64,000 bases of DNA from Bacteroidales bacterium. Lineage in GTDB: Bacteria; Bacteroidota; Bacteroidia; Bacteroidales; UBA932. Shown piece by piece: positions 41,401 through 51,766 of this stretch; positions within the stretch are counted from its first letter, which is position 1, and the number at the start of each line of letters is the position of its first letter. The notes under the pieces were generated by a model that worked only from the letters and a program-made list of their open reading frames with translations, ran no database searches and had not been told where the DNA came from. Both the position numbers and the translations under genes were made by a program. Location: NCBI GenBank assembly GCA_017561265.1, contig JAFZDJ010000022.1, positions 1 to 64,000 on the forward strand, read 5' to 3'.

Positions 41401-44181
41401 TTAGAATACTACAGAAAGTCCAAATGTAACCGCCTTCATCACAGGATAGCCTGTGCTGAGGTTCTCGGCATCCATTGCCGGAATATTGTCAAACGACAGA
41501 AGGTTCTGACCCTTTACGAATACCTTGGCATCCGAAACCTTGGAATTCTGAAGGACTGATGCAGGCAACCTGTAGTAAAGTTCGCAATCACGCATCTTGA
41601 ACCATGATACATTGCGATACCAGATAGTCGATTCCTGAGCATTGTTGGCTACGTTCTCTGTCGAGAGACGTGGATACAATGCATTCGCACCTGCAGTGTC
41701 ATAGCAGTTGTCAAAATACTCCTGTGACATGTTTCTGTTGTCTGAAAGTGCTCCCCAGACGCCGTCCACATAGCGGAGGTTCTTGATCTGATTGCCTGCT
41801 CCCTGGAATGTCGCATTGATTCCGATACCCTTGTAGTCGATTCCGAGACTGAACGAGTAGTTAAGCGATGGGAAAGCAGAGCCGTAGTCAAGAGCTACAT
41901 AGTCATTCTCGTTGATCACATTGTCACCGTTGACATCCTTATACTTGATGTCGCCGACCTTGACCTGACCGAACTGCTGGAGAGGACTGTTGTCAATCTC
42001 ATCCTGGCTCTCGAAGAAACCGAGTGCTATGAGTCCGCGTGCAGCATCAGCTGGAGTACCGATCACTGAGAGGTTAGGGTAAACCGGGTTCTCGATCCAC
42101 TCGAGAATCTGGTTCCTTGAATAAGTTGCAAAGCCGCTTGCATTCAGATTGAGACCGTTGTCGAATGTCTTTGCGAAACGGAGTCCGAGTTCTGCACCGT
42201 AGCTTTCCACAACTCCCTTGTCGTCATATGAAGACTGGAGACCCACTACAGAAGAATTCAGTGACTCTGCACTTACAAGGATGTTGCGTCTCTGCTGGTA
42301 GTATACTTCGGCAACGATGTCAAGACAGCCTGCAATCCTCAAATCAGTACCGAGGTTGGCCTTGTAGGCAGCCTCCTGACGGAAATCGGTCGTAGGGAAA
42401 CGGGTGATGAATGCTCCCCATGACTGTGCGAAGTTGCTTCCGTAGTAAAAGTCGCCATGACCTCCGTCCCAACGGTCAAGCCAGAGACCTGCTTCAGGCA
42501 CATAGTCGGTGTGCTGGATACCTGCAGAAGCACGGAGCTTTCCGAACAGACCTTTGGCAGGATTGTCTGCATAGATCCATCCGAGGGCTGCTGTAGGAGA
42601 GAATGCCCACTTTGCAGGATATGAACGGTTCGATCCGTTACCTGCAAGGACAACGTCAGCCATGATCTTGTCCGCATGGTCGTAATGAGCCGAAAGGGCT
42701 ACATTCTGACGATACCATGTGTTGCTTCTTCCGTCACGGATCTCGCTCTTTGTGTTGTAATTGAGGTTCGCTGCGAAGTTGTCACCGTTATTGAACTGAG
42801 TCGCATATCTGAAACCTGTGTTGAGGGTTCCGATGCGCCACTGTGAGTCAACATAATAATTGAAGACGAGCTTGTCCTCGACCGTACCCATGGTTGTCTG
42901 CTGCCTGTCACCGGCTGCGTCATACCAGTTCCATCCGTACTGATAACCCTTCGTGCGGTTCTCGATTGTGTTTGAAGCATTGTCATACGATCCACCTGCA
43001 TAGAACTGAAGGCCTTCGAGAAGCATGTCGAGATCCTGCTCCAAGGTGATGTCCGCCCAGATCTGACGCTGATGGGTCTTTGTGTAGCCGGCACCGGTAG
43101 ACTTGGCCAGAAGGTTGTAGTCGCCGTATGTCTGGTTGCCTCCCCATGTTCCTTCTGCAGTCTTGATAGGGAATGCCAGTGCAGGGACGCGGTACAGATG
43201 CCACCATGCTCCGTCAGAATCCACGTACGGAACACCGTTTGTCTCCATGAAGATCGCAAGAATATTGGTCTTCACCCTGGTGGTGCTTGTCACCTGGAAA
43301 TCCACATTCGTACGGATGTTGGCCTTCGAATACTTGAGCTGCGAGTTCCATGCACCCTGGTCAGGATGTGCGTAAAGTCCGCGAGCATCGGTATAATCGA
43401 TCAAAGAGTAGTACTGTACCTTGTCTGTACCGCCATACATTGAGACGAACGCATTTGTCTCGTTAGCTGTATTCTTGAAGACTTCCTCCTTCCAGTTTAC
43501 ATTAGGATAAACGAAAGGATCGCTGCCGTCCAGGAATTTCTGAAGTTCAGCCTCTGAGTAGGCTGCTGCCATACCGTCGTTGGCTCTCGCTATGTTAAGT
43601 GCGTTTGCATAGTCATAAGCACTTACCATATCTGCAAAATGAGGGTCGAACTGAAGCTTGTGTGATGCACCGGCCTTTACATGGTAGCCACTGTCCGCCT
43701 GACCACGCTTGGTCTTCACGAGAAGTACTCCATTGACAGCCTCATGACCGTAAAGGGCTACGGCTGCAGCATCCTTGAGTACTGTAACGCTTTCAATTTC
43801 CTCGACTGTCAGTCTGTCGATAGGTCGCTCGACGCCATCCACAAGGATAAGGATATCTTTCTCACCTGTAGTCTGGACTCCACGGATGTTGAAGGAAGCA
43901 CCTCTGCCTTCTTCGCCCTTGAAACCCGTATTCTGAACTGCGGTAAGACCGAGCAGTTTGCCATAAAGCGCATCAGCAAGACTGATTGCGGAAGTACGGC
44001 CAAGTTCCTCAGCGGTGATGGTATATGTCGCCGCTGTAGTCAGGAATTCCGAACTCTCTACGCCATATCCCAAATCCACCTTCTGCGACTTCTTGTCGCC
44101 CAGTTCGATCTGAGCATTAGCTGTCATAGGAGCGATACAGAATCCTAACAGGCTAAATATAAATATATTACGTAATTTCAT
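41401..44181 (-). CDS. SusC-like TonB transporter lacking the usual N-terminal domain (pair 2)
   Basis: This 926-residue SusC-like transporter has a signal peptide (cleavage near ANAQ). It goes almost directly into the plug: ITAEELGRTSAISLADALYGKLLGL, VDGVERPIDRLTVEEIESVTVLKDAAAVALYGHEAVNG. The barrel ends GLSVVF. The carboxypeptidase-D-like domain that normally precedes the plug is absent (compare SusC 1). It is the outer-membrane import channel paired with the SusD 13 bases downstream. Confidence 0.93.
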   Translation of the reverse strand: MKLRNIFIFSLLGFCIAPMTANAQIELGDKKSQKVDLGYGVESSEFLTTAATYTITAEELGRTSAISLADALYGKLLGLTAVQNTGFKGEEGRGASFNIRGVQTTGEKDILILVDGVERPIDRLTVEEIESVTVLKDAAAVALYGHEAVNGVLLVKTKRGQADSGYHVKAGASHKLQFDPHFADMVSAYDYANALNIARANDGMAAAYSEAELQKFLDGSDPFVYPNVNWKEEVFKNTANETNAFVSMYGGTDKVQYYSLIDYTDARGLYAHPDQGAWNSQLKYSKANIRTNVDFQVTSTTRVKTNILAIFMETNGVPYVDSDGAWWHLYRVPALAFPIKTAEGTWGGNQTYGDYNLLAKSTGAGYTKTHQRQIWADITLEQDLDMLLEGLQFYAGGSYDNASNTIENRTKGYQYGWNWYDAAGDRQQTTMGTVEDKLVFNYYVDSQWRIGTLNTGFRYATQFNNGDNFAANLNYNTKSEIRDGRSNTWYRQNVALSAHYDHADKIMADVVLAGNGSNRSYPAKWAFSPTAALGWIYADNPAKGLFGKLRASAGIQHTDYVPEAGLWLDRWDGGHGDFYYGSNFAQSWGAFITRFPTTDFRQEAAYKANLGTDLRIAGCLDIVAEVYYQQRRNILVSAESLNSSVVGLQSSYDDKGVVESYGAELGLRFAKTFDNGLNLNASGFATYSRNQILEWIENPVYPNLSVIGTPADAARGLIALGFFESQDEIDNSPLQQFGQVKVGDIKYKDVNGDNVINENDYVALDYGSAFPSLNYSFSLGIDYKGIGINATFQGAGNQIKNLRYVDGVWGALSDNRNMSQEYFDNCYDTAGANALYPRLSTENVANNAQESTIWYRNVSWFKMRDCELYYRLPASVLQNSKVSDAKVFVKGQNLLSFDNIPAMDAENLSTGYPVMKAVTFGLSVVF

Positions 44182-44199
44182 AATGATAAGTTCTAATTG

Positions 44200-46242
44200 T
44201 TACCAACCAGGATTCTGAGTAAGACCATAACCCTTCTGGATCTCAATACGTGAAACAGGGTCGAGATACCACTTGTTAGTCCAGTAGCCTTCTCTCCACC
44301 ATGCACGTGCACCGACCTCGATAGGCTTCTTCTCATATTCGAACTCAGGCCAAGGAGTTGACGGATCCCAACGAAGGTCACCACCTTCCATGCGGTTGCC
44401 GTTCGCATCAAGACGATATACTCTGATCTCATGGAGAGTCTTGGTAAAGAGATCCTGACGCTTGCGACGTACCATATCATAAAGACGGTCACCGCACTCT
44501 GCTCCGATCTCGCAGTTTCTCTCACGAAGGATCTCATTGATGAGTGCATCCTTGTCTGATGTAAGGTTGAGTTCAGGATTCATCACTTCAAGACGACCCA
44601 GACCCACGCGGCTGCGTACTACATGAAGCTGATCGAGCGCTCCTGAAAGATCACCTGTCTCGGCAAGAGCCTCGGCATAGATGAGATACATCTCGGCAAG
44701 ACGGATATAAGAGATACCGATGAATCTGTCATCCATCTTGGTTCCTGAATAATCAAGGAACCACTTGAACTTTCTATAATATGTATGAGTGTCGTCAGCA
44801 AGGTTACCGAAGTTACCGCTGTCGTAATCCATAGCACCGCCTACCCAGGTATCAATGTACTTGAAACCATTGTAGTCACCCACCTTGTCAAATGGGAAAG
44901 ACTCTCTCGGAACGAGCATGGTTTCATACAGACGAGGGTCGCGGTCTGCGAACATATCGATGCCTTCAGGATTATTACCTTTGCCATAGATGTTTTCATA
45001 TGGGAAATTACGTCCGTCCTGCATACCGAAGCACTCCATCAGCTCATTTGTAGGTACGGCACCACCCTGACGCATACAGTCAAGAGCAAATCCGGCCCAG
45101 CCCCAGCCCCAGCCATTGTTTTCAATGACTCCGTTGGTTCCTGAGCTTGACATCCACTGTGTAGGATGTGCATCAAAGAGCTTCTCGTGGTTGATCTCAT
45201 CATTACGATACCTGTAGGCATTACGGAAAGCCATACGGTAACCTGCCTCATCCTGAGTTACAGGCTGGATAAGCTGGTAGTAGTTGCCGTTGGCTGCATT
45301 GTCCTGGAAGAATTCCTCGCAAGCCTTGAGACATTTGTTCCAGAGTGTAGGATCCTCCTTACCGAACCATACATGCTCGATGTTGGTGAATTCAGTCACC
45401 TTATGAGGTGCATATTCCATGTAAGGCTGTGAATTGTTGAACAACGGCGATGCCGCATGCATCCACAGCTTTGCACGAAGAGCACGTGCTGAAGCTCGTG
45501 TAAGACGGCCCGACCACTGAGCCTGATCGGCATCAGCAAGATTCCAGATGAAGCCCGGCTCATCAATCGCACATACGATGAGAGAGTCGATGAACTCGAC
45601 AGTCTCCATCGCGGTAGCACGTCCGTCTTCAAAATTCTCACCTACTGCATAGGCCTTCTTTGCAAGACAAAGTCCTCCGAAGTTACGGAAAGCATCGAAA
45701 TAACGGCTGGCCATGATGGTATAAGCCTCTCCACGGATGCGGCTCTTCTCATCATCGGACATGTCAGGAACCCTGTCGATGTTCTCGATGATCTGCCAGC
45801 ATTTGCGGACTGTCTCATAGATTGAAACGCGGCCGTTCGCATTCTGGGAAGCATCGTCGCTAGGATTCTTTGTAGAATAAGAGAATTTTCCCTGGAAATT
45901 TCCGTCAGGTGTATCCTGGGCATCCTCGGTAAGTCCGCCAGGGTAGTAGCTCTGGATAGGGCCTCCCCATGAACAGAAGCAATGATAAGAGTCTGAAAGG
46001 GCGTCGATCGGCGCACCGTTCATCATGTTTCCGGAAGTATATGTACAATAGAGCTGTCCGTAGGCGCTCCAAAGGAAGTTACGGGTGTATTCTGCACTTG
46101 AGAACACCGTATCTATATTTACGTCTACACCGGGAGCCTTCTCAAGAAAGGCATCTCCGACAGCCAGCTTCTCAACACATGCAGTGCCGAAAAACACTGT
46201 ACAGAATCCCAGAACGAGTATTTTATTCAAAATATTTTTCAT
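44200..46242 (-). CDS. SusD-like nutrient-uptake lipoprotein (pair 1)
   Basis: This 680-residue RagB/SusD lipoprotein (lipobox FGTAC, Cys22) is larger than SusD 2. Helical repeats include SRIRGEAYTIMASRYFDAFRNFGGL and ASARALRAKLWMHAASPLFNN. The C-terminal signature is ISYIRLAEMYLIYAEALAETGDL, then LINEILRERNCEIGAECGDRLYDMVR. The extra length lies mid-protein (about 300-430) with long aromatic loops that could contact glycan. It follows SusC 1 by 11 bases and precedes SusC 2 by 18. Confidence 0.95.
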   Translation of the reverse strand: MKNILNKILVLGFCTVFFGTACVEKLAVGDAFLEKAPGVDVNIDTVFSSAEYTRNFLWSAYGQLYCTYTSGNMMNGAPIDALSDSYHCFCSWGGPIQSYYPGGLTEDAQDTPDGNFQGKFSYSTKNPSDDASQNANGRVSIYETVRKCWQIIENIDRVPDMSDDEKSRIRGEAYTIMASRYFDAFRNFGGLCLAKKAYAVGENFEDGRATAMETVEFIDSLIVCAIDEPGFIWNLADADQAQWSGRLTRASARALRAKLWMHAASPLFNNSQPYMEYAPHKVTEFTNIEHVWFGKEDPTLWNKCLKACEEFFQDNAANGNYYQLIQPVTQDEAGYRMAFRNAYRYRNDEINHEKLFDAHPTQWMSSSGTNGVIENNGWGWGWAGFALDCMRQGGAVPTNELMECFGMQDGRNFPYENIYGKGNNPEGIDMFADRDPRLYETMLVPRESFPFDKVGDYNGFKYIDTWVGGAMDYDSGNFGNLADDTHTYYRKFKWFLDYSGTKMDDRFIGISYIRLAEMYLIYAEALAETGDLSGALDQLHVVRSRVGLGRLEVMNPELNLTSDKDALINEILRERNCEIGAECGDRLYDMVRRKRQDLFTKTLHEIRVYRLDANGNRMEGGDLRWDPSTPWPEFEYEKKPIEVGARAWWREGYWTNKWYLDPVSRIEIQKGYGLTQNPGW

Positions 46243-46253
46243 TGTGTGAAGTG

Positions 46254-49200
46254 TTAGAAGTTAATCTGTGCACCGATGTTGAACAGACGTGTCATCGGAT
46301 AGCGCATTCCATAGTCAAGTCCTGAGCCAGGAGCCTCAGGGTCGTTACCCTTGAAGTCTGCGAAAGTGAGAAGGTTGTTTCCTGAAGCATAGACTCTTAC
46401 ATAATTGAAGAACGAGCCCTTCTTAGGAGTGAATGTATAGCCGATCTCGACATTCTTGAGACGTACATACTTCGAATCTACCACCCATGCCTGTGAATCA
46501 CGGTTGTTGTGAACACGGTTATCGAATGAAATACGAGGCAGGATAGCATCAGTATTGTCCTCTGTCCATGAGTTGTCTGCAACCCACTGAGTGAGAGCTG
46601 ATGTATTGGTAGAACCGAACTGGTCACGGAAGTATCCGTTCAGCTGACGGCTTACATGGTCTGCTCCGATCCACAGCATTGTGAAGTCGAGACCCTTCCA
46701 CTGGAAGTTGAAATTCACAGAATATGTGAACTCAGGGTTGTCTGTATAACCGAGAGGCTTCTGGTCATTGGCATCGATGATGCCGTCACCGTTCAAGTCA
46801 ACGTAAACGCAGTCACCATTCTTGAGCTGAACATTCTGATTCGGCATTTCCGCACCATACTTCGCCATATAGCGTTCCTCAGTTGCACCTGCCTCATAGA
46901 ATTCGAAGAGATCATAACCGAAACGCTGTCCTACAGGGAGTCCTGTGCGGCTCAGATAGTCGTACAGAGGCTTGACCTCAAGCATCTCGATGACCTGATT
47001 CTTTGCATAAGCCACGTTTGGAGAGATTGAATAACGGAAATCTCCGATCTTCTGCTCCCAGTTCAATGTTACCTCGAAACCATGGTTCTTCACGCGACCT
47101 TCATTGACATAGTTCGCAGGAAGAGATGTCACAGCCGGCAATGTCGATGCATTCGATACGAGGATGTCCTTGCGGTCCTCCCAGAAGAAGTCCACATAAG
47201 CATGGAGCTTGTCCTTGAAGAATCCTGCATCCAGACCGACATTGATCTTTGTAGCTGTCTCCCATGTTACGTTAGGGTTGCCTGCGGTAAGCTCTCTTAC
47301 ACCCTGAAGCCAGTTTCCATTTGTACCGAAGTTGGCACCCTGAGTCTGAGGGTTCCATCCCATATGACCCTGGAAGAACTGCCATGTACCAGGAAGATAG
47401 AGGAAACGTGCGCCGTTTGTATTATCGTTACCTACAAGACCGTATGAAGCACGAAGCTTGAGGTAGCTTACTGTATTCTTGACAGGCTCCCACCACTTCT
47501 CCTGTGAAGGTATCCAACCTACTGAAACAGAAGGGAAGGTACCGTAGCGGTGACCTGGAGCGAAGTTCTCCGATCCGTTATAACCGATATTGAAGTCGAG
47601 GAGATACTTGGTGTCATAGTCGTAAGTTACACGACCGACAAGACCTACATAACCCTTAGGGATCGACTGATAAAGGCTGTTGCTTGAATCCCATGGATAA
47701 TAAGTCTTGCTCTGGTTGTAGAGAAGCAGACCTCCGATGTTATGCTTGCCGAATCTGCGTGCATAGTTGAAGCTTGCCTCAGCATACCAGTTGCGGTTGC
47801 CCCATTTTCCTTCGCTGTAAGGAATAGGCCATGTCACGTTTTCCTTGCGGAGCACCTCTTCACCGTTCACGATGGTGGCAACATATGTCAGACCTGTACC
47901 ATAGCCGTTCTGACGATACTTCTGAGCTGTATATTCAGAGTTGTAAGACGCCTTTACCTTGAAATCAAGACCCTTTGTAAGGAAACTCATATCGAGCTTG
48001 TACTGAATATCGAAGTTCAGGGCATTCGTGCTCTGGTTTTCATAACCGAGGTTATAATAGTTGGAAAGGGCATCACGGTCATAAGCACCTACAATGTTAG
48101 GATCCGATATGATATGACGTCCCTGCTCGTCCACTCCGATTCCGGCAAACGGCGTAGCACCCTGCAGATAACGGAAGAGGAATCCTTCACCTCCACCCAT
48201 TGTGTTGCGGTCCTGCATACGGCCTCCGAGCGTGAGGGAGAGCTGGCTGTATTTAGTGATATCGATATCAAGGTTTGCACGATAGTTCAGACGCTGATAA
48301 TCGAATGTCTCGTTCTTGTTGCTGGAGAATGTCTTGAACAAAGAGTTCTGGTTAAGGAAACCTGCAGAAACGAAGTAGCGCACCTTTTCAGTACCGCCCG
48401 ATACGTTTACGTTTGCCTGCTCCTGCCATGCCTGATCGTTCATGATATAATCGATCCAGTCTGTGTCAGGGAATGTAGTCGGCATGTCACCGGTGCGGAA
48501 ATGCTCCATCACATCCTGGTTGAAACGGACGATTCCTGCATAAGGACTGTAATCAGGGATGTTCACTGTACCAGGCCACTCGCTCATAGGCTTTGAGTCC
48601 GTGATCTGTGTATAGTTGTACATCTGACCGTAAGTATACGAATCTGCAAAGTCAACGAACTGTGCGATGGTCTGCATCGCTGCGCTTACAGAAGCCGTTA
48701 CCGAAGCCTTTCCGACCTCACCGCGCTTAGTGGTCACGAGGATTACACCATTGGCACCACGTACGCCGAATACTGCAGTTGCGGATGCATCCTTAAGGAC
48801 TGATATGCTCTCGATTTCATTAGGGTCGAGCTGAGAGAACGGACGCTCTACACCGTCGACCAATACAAGAGGTTCAGCACTGTTCAATGATCCGACTCCA
48901 CGGATTCTGATGACCGGTTCATCGGCACCAGGCATACCGGAAGGCTGCACTGCAGAAACGCCAGGAAGATTACCCTGGAGCGCATTTGCAACGTTCGCCA
49001 CCGGCGATTTCATTAGGGCTTCTCCGCCTACGGCTGTGACTGCACCCGTAATAGTCACTTTCTTCTGCTGACCGTAAGCGACTACCACAGACTCGTCAAT
49101 AAGTCTTGTGTCAGGCTGCATTGTGACATCAAGGCGTGCTCCTGTTACCGGAACCTGCTGCGTCATGTAGCCCACGCAAGAAAATTCGAGCGTAGCACCC

Positions 49201-49409
49201 TGGGGAACGGAAATTTCATAGTTTCCATCCACGTCTGTGACTGTACCCTGGAGTGTTCCTTGAACGATCACGCCAGCTCCAATCAAGCCTTCCCCAAGTT
49301 CATCCAGAACCCTACCTTGAACGCGCAGGTTCTGAGCGAAAGATTGTCCGGCTGTCAGGAGCAGAAGCGCCATGATTCCGAACAGATGAGTTAGCTTTTT
49401 CCTTTTCAT
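46254..49409 (-). CDS. SusC-like TonB-dependent transporter (pair 1)
   Basis: This 1,051-residue canonical SusC has a signal peptide (cleavage near SFAQ). The carboxypeptidase-D-like domain (about 28-105) shows VQGRVLDELGEGLIGAGVIV and GTVTDVDGNYEISVP. A TonB-box/plug region follows with DESVVVAYGQQKKVTITGAV, VDGVERPFSQLDPNEIESIS and VLKDASATAVFGVRGANGV. The barrel ends LFNIGAQINF. It imports oligosaccharides with TonB energy, together with its SusD. It is the first of the two stacked pairs, 62 bases after the GH5_7 gene. Confidence 0.97.
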   Translation of the reverse strand: MKRKKLTHLFGIMALLLLTAGQSFAQNLRVQGRVLDELGEGLIGAGVIVQGTLQGTVTDVDGNYEISVPQGATLEFSCVGYMTQQVPVTGARLDVTMQPDTRLIDESVVVAYGQQKKVTITGAVTAVGGEALMKSPVANVANALQGNLPGVSAVQPSGMPGADEPVIRIRGVGSLNSAEPLVLVDGVERPFSQLDPNEIESISVLKDASATAVFGVRGANGVILVTTKRGEVGKASVTASVSAAMQTIAQFVDFADSYTYGQMYNYTQITDSKPMSEWPGTVNIPDYSPYAGIVRFNQDVMEHFRTGDMPTTFPDTDWIDYIMNDQAWQEQANVNVSGGTEKVRYFVSAGFLNQNSLFKTFSSNKNETFDYQRLNYRANLDIDITKYSQLSLTLGGRMQDRNTMGGGEGFLFRYLQGATPFAGIGVDEQGRHIISDPNIVGAYDRDALSNYYNLGYENQSTNALNFDIQYKLDMSFLTKGLDFKVKASYNSEYTAQKYRQNGYGTGLTYVATIVNGEEVLRKENVTWPIPYSEGKWGNRNWYAEASFNYARRFGKHNIGGLLLYNQSKTYYPWDSSNSLYQSIPKGYVGLVGRVTYDYDTKYLLDFNIGYNGSENFAPGHRYGTFPSVSVGWIPSQEKWWEPVKNTVSYLKLRASYGLVGNDNTNGARFLYLPGTWQFFQGHMGWNPQTQGANFGTNGNWLQGVRELTAGNPNVTWETATKINVGLDAGFFKDKLHAYVDFFWEDRKDILVSNASTLPAVTSLPANYVNEGRVKNHGFEVTLNWEQKIGDFRYSISPNVAYAKNQVIEMLEVKPLYDYLSRTGLPVGQRFGYDLFEFYEAGATEERYMAKYGAEMPNQNVQLKNGDCVYVDLNGDGIIDANDQKPLGYTDNPEFTYSVNFNFQWKGLDFTMLWIGADHVSRQLNGYFRDQFGSTNTSALTQWVADNSWTEDNTDAILPRISFDNRVHNNRDSQAWVVDSKYVRLKNVEIGYTFTPKKGSFFNYVRVYASGNNLLTFADFKGNDPEAPGSGLDYGMRYPMTRLFNIGAQINF

Positions 49410-49471
49410 AGTGATAGGATGATTAGTTTTCCCGTTAGGGATGGTTATTAATTAAATTGTGTGTTAATATA

Positions 49472-50773
49472 TTATTTTTCAATTGATTGAGTTGCTTCCT
49501 CGATAATTGAGACTGTTGAAATGTCACTTGCGTATACCGAATTGAGACCTTGCTGCTCCTGAGCCGGATCGCCGCAGTAATCGTCTCCCGGCTGCCAGTA
49601 CAGGTTTGTCTCCGACTGACTTGCAAGACCGCCCCAACCCCAGAAATTGAGACCGGCAAAAAGACCTCCTTCCTTTGACGATTCAACGATGCGGCCGAAC
49701 ACATGCCTGTAATATTCGTCTCTTGCCATAGTTGGAGTGCCTTTGGCAAACCGGAAATCATCACGAGGATATCCGAACTCTTCCATGACCACAGGCTTTC
49801 CATATTTTTCAGCAATCACAAGATGCTCATCTATGTACTGATCGGTATTGGCTATGGCCTGAGGAAGATTTATCTTGAGGGTGTTTTCGCGCACCCAGCT
49901 CCAGTTGTAAGGCCAGATATGGATGTTAAGATAATCGATGTCAGGACACGAATGTATCCTTTCGAAAAGATCCATGTCGTTTTCGCAGCCCCATGAGCCT
50001 TCGCTGCCCGAAGAGACCATATGGTTCGGGTCGAGGGACTTTATCAAGGCCGCAGATGTCCACATGAAATCCACGAAGGCCTCCTGACCTGCCGAGTCGC
50101 TTCTGAAACATCTCGGCTCGTTTCCGATCTGCCATGAGAAGATCGTCGGATCGTCCTTGTACGGCTTTCCGGTAACGGTGTTGGTACGGCTGACCACATG
50201 TCTCACATGATCGTAATAAAGCTCTTTAGCCTTTTCGTTTGTCACAAAACGGGAAACCGACTCCATGAACGGAACATATCCGACTTCTGCAGGAATCAGA
50301 GCCTTTCCGGCTCCTGCCCACTCGAGATACATGCCGTAACCGCCAGACCATTCCCATGAGTTGTTGATGTACAGGACGGCCTTCATGCCTCTTTCCGCCA
50401 TTTCCGCAAGGAGATAGTCCAGACCACGGAAAACAGTATCGTTATACACACCCGGTTCCTTCTGGAGGGTCGGACTCACGCGCGTAGGAATGCCGTCAGG
50501 TCCGTCACCGCCCACAAGAACACGCAGATTGGTCATTCCCAATGCCTTGAGGGTATCAAGCTCAGCCTCCAGACGGGCACGGTCTCCGCCTGTACCCTCG
50601 CTTCCGAGGATGGCTCCATACCAGAAATTGGTTCCGATGAAATAGGAAGGATAGTCTTCACACACGAATTTCCCGTCTTCCACACGAACGAAAGACGGTT
50701 TCTGAGCCTGACAAGAACACAACATGGCCACTGCTGCAAGTGTCAGGATCGAAATGATCCGGGTTATTTTCAT
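49472..50773 (-). CDS. GH5_7-type endo-beta-1,4-mannanase lipoprotein
   Basis: This 433-residue lipoprotein has a lipobox (MLCSC, Cys21). The GH5_7 pattern is clear: FIGTNFWYGAILGSEG, LRVLVGGDGPDG, NNSWEWSGGYGMYLEWAG, the acid/base Glu in IFSWQIGNEPRC, LNIHIWPYNWSW, and the nucleophile Glu in VVMEEFGYPRD. Subfamily 7 enzymes are mannanases or mannosidases. It is the first gene of the main transcription unit, with a promoter 31 bases upstream of its start, so it is probably expressed whenever the SusCD genes are. Confidence 0.93.
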   Translation of the reverse strand: MKITRIISILTLAAVAMLCSCQAQKPSFVRVEDGKFVCEDYPSYFIGTNFWYGAILGSEGTGGDRARLEAELDTLKALGMTNLRVLVGGDGPDGIPTRVSPTLQKEPGVYNDTVFRGLDYLLAEMAERGMKAVLYINNSWEWSGGYGMYLEWAGAGKALIPAEVGYVPFMESVSRFVTNEKAKELYYDHVRHVVSRTNTVTGKPYKDDPTIFSWQIGNEPRCFRSDSAGQEAFVDFMWTSAALIKSLDPNHMVSSGSEGSWGCENDMDLFERIHSCPDIDYLNIHIWPYNWSWVRENTLKINLPQAIANTDQYIDEHLVIAEKYGKPVVMEEFGYPRDDFRFAKGTPTMARDEYYRHVFGRIVESSKEGGLFAGLNFWGWGGLASQSETNLYWQPGDDYCGDPAQEQQGLNSVYASDISTVSIIEEATQSIEK

Positions 50774-50803
50774 TAATTCCTAGCGCTATTGATTATGGTA
50801 ACG

Positions 50804-50835
50804 CAAATTTACAAATATGCCCGAAGTCAAACAAA
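50804..50835 (-). promoter_or_regulatory. Main promoter of the mannan locus
   Basis: On the minus strand TAAATTTG (50804-50811) is the -7 box and TTTG (50832-50835) the -33 box, spaced 20 bases. It would drive the long unit starting with the GH5_7 gene. It lies between that gene and the end of the AraC gene, a natural position for regulator control. Confidence 0.7.
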
Positions 50836-50862
50836 TACATATTTATCTATTTCTGATACAAT

Positions 50863-51741
50863 TTAAACAATTACCTTGTTTTTCTTGAACATCGCACGGA
50901 ATTCACGCGGAGTATAGTTCCTTTTGGCCTTGAACGTACGGTTGAAATTGGACAGGTTGTTGAAGCCGCATTCATAACAGATTTCGGATATGTTCCTGCT
51001 GGAATCGACAAGCATCCTGGCCGCATATCCGAGGCGGATATCAGTGATGTAATCAGACAATGTACGGCCTGTCCTGTGACGGAAGAAACGGCTGAAGGCA
51101 ACCGGACTCATGCCCACAAGATCAGCTATGTCGGACAGCTTGAGAGCCTCGGAATAATGCTCGTTGACATATTCTTTCACCTTCTGCACACGACGGCTCT
51201 CGGTTTCACGTTCGGCATGGGAAAAAGAACTGGAAGCCAGCACCCTGGCATCATCAGCTACAGACAGTTCATAAAGTATATACATAAACTTCAAGAACTG
51301 CACGAAACGTTCTGATGCATCGGCAATTGTATCAAGTGCGGAATAAACCTTCATGATGGTTCCGATCGAGAATGACAGGCCATGGTCAGCTCTTTGCAGC
51401 ATCCGGTTTATGGAGGCGAACTGATTCTTGGACAGCAGGCCTTCTCCGAAGATGTCACCTGAGAAATGAACGGTTATCTCCCTTATGTCCTTGGAGGTGC
51501 AGCTGCCCTGCTCCCAGACATGTTCCAGATCCTCGCCGCCAAGAAGGACAAGTTCGTAATCGCCTATTTCCTCGACGCTGTCACCCACTATTCTGCGCAC
51601 CCCTTTACCCTTCTCTATGAAGTTCAGTTCGAACTCCTTATGCTGATGAAGAGGATAGGTGAATTCCGTTTTGTGACGCTCCACGATATAGAAGCAATCC
51701 TTCTCCGAAAGACGCGTGATTTCAATAAAAGACCTGCTCAT
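50863..51741 (-). CDS. AraC-family transcriptional regulator
   Basis: From ATG 51741 this gives 292 residues. The N-terminal cupin-like sugar-sensing domain shows YPLHQHKEFELNFIEKGKGVRRIVGD. The C-terminal AraC/XylS DNA-binding domain (last 100 residues) has two helix-turn-helix units: LKLSDIADLVGMSPVAFSRFFRHRTG and NISEICYECGFNNLSNFNRTFKAKRNYTPREFR. Longer starts at 51756 and 51777 lie on or before the -7 box at 51767-51774, so the later ATG with its A-rich leader is preferred. It sits between the divergent arms of the locus and probably controls both. Confidence 0.9.
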   Translation of the reverse strand: MSRSFIEITRLSEKDCFYIVERHKTEFTYPLHQHKEFELNFIEKGKGVRRIVGDSVEEIGDYELVLLGGEDLEHVWEQGSCTSKDIREITVHFSGDIFGEGLLSKNQFASINRMLQRADHGLSFSIGTIMKVYSALDTIADASERFVQFLKFMYILYELSVADDARVLASSSFSHAERETESRRVQKVKEYVNEHYSEALKLSDIADLVGMSPVAFSRFFRHRTGRTLSDYITDIRLGYAARMLVDSSRNISEICYECGFNNLSNFNRTFKAKRNYTPREFRAMFKKNKVIV

Positions 51742-51766
51742 ATTTCTGATTTTCATAGTTCGACTA

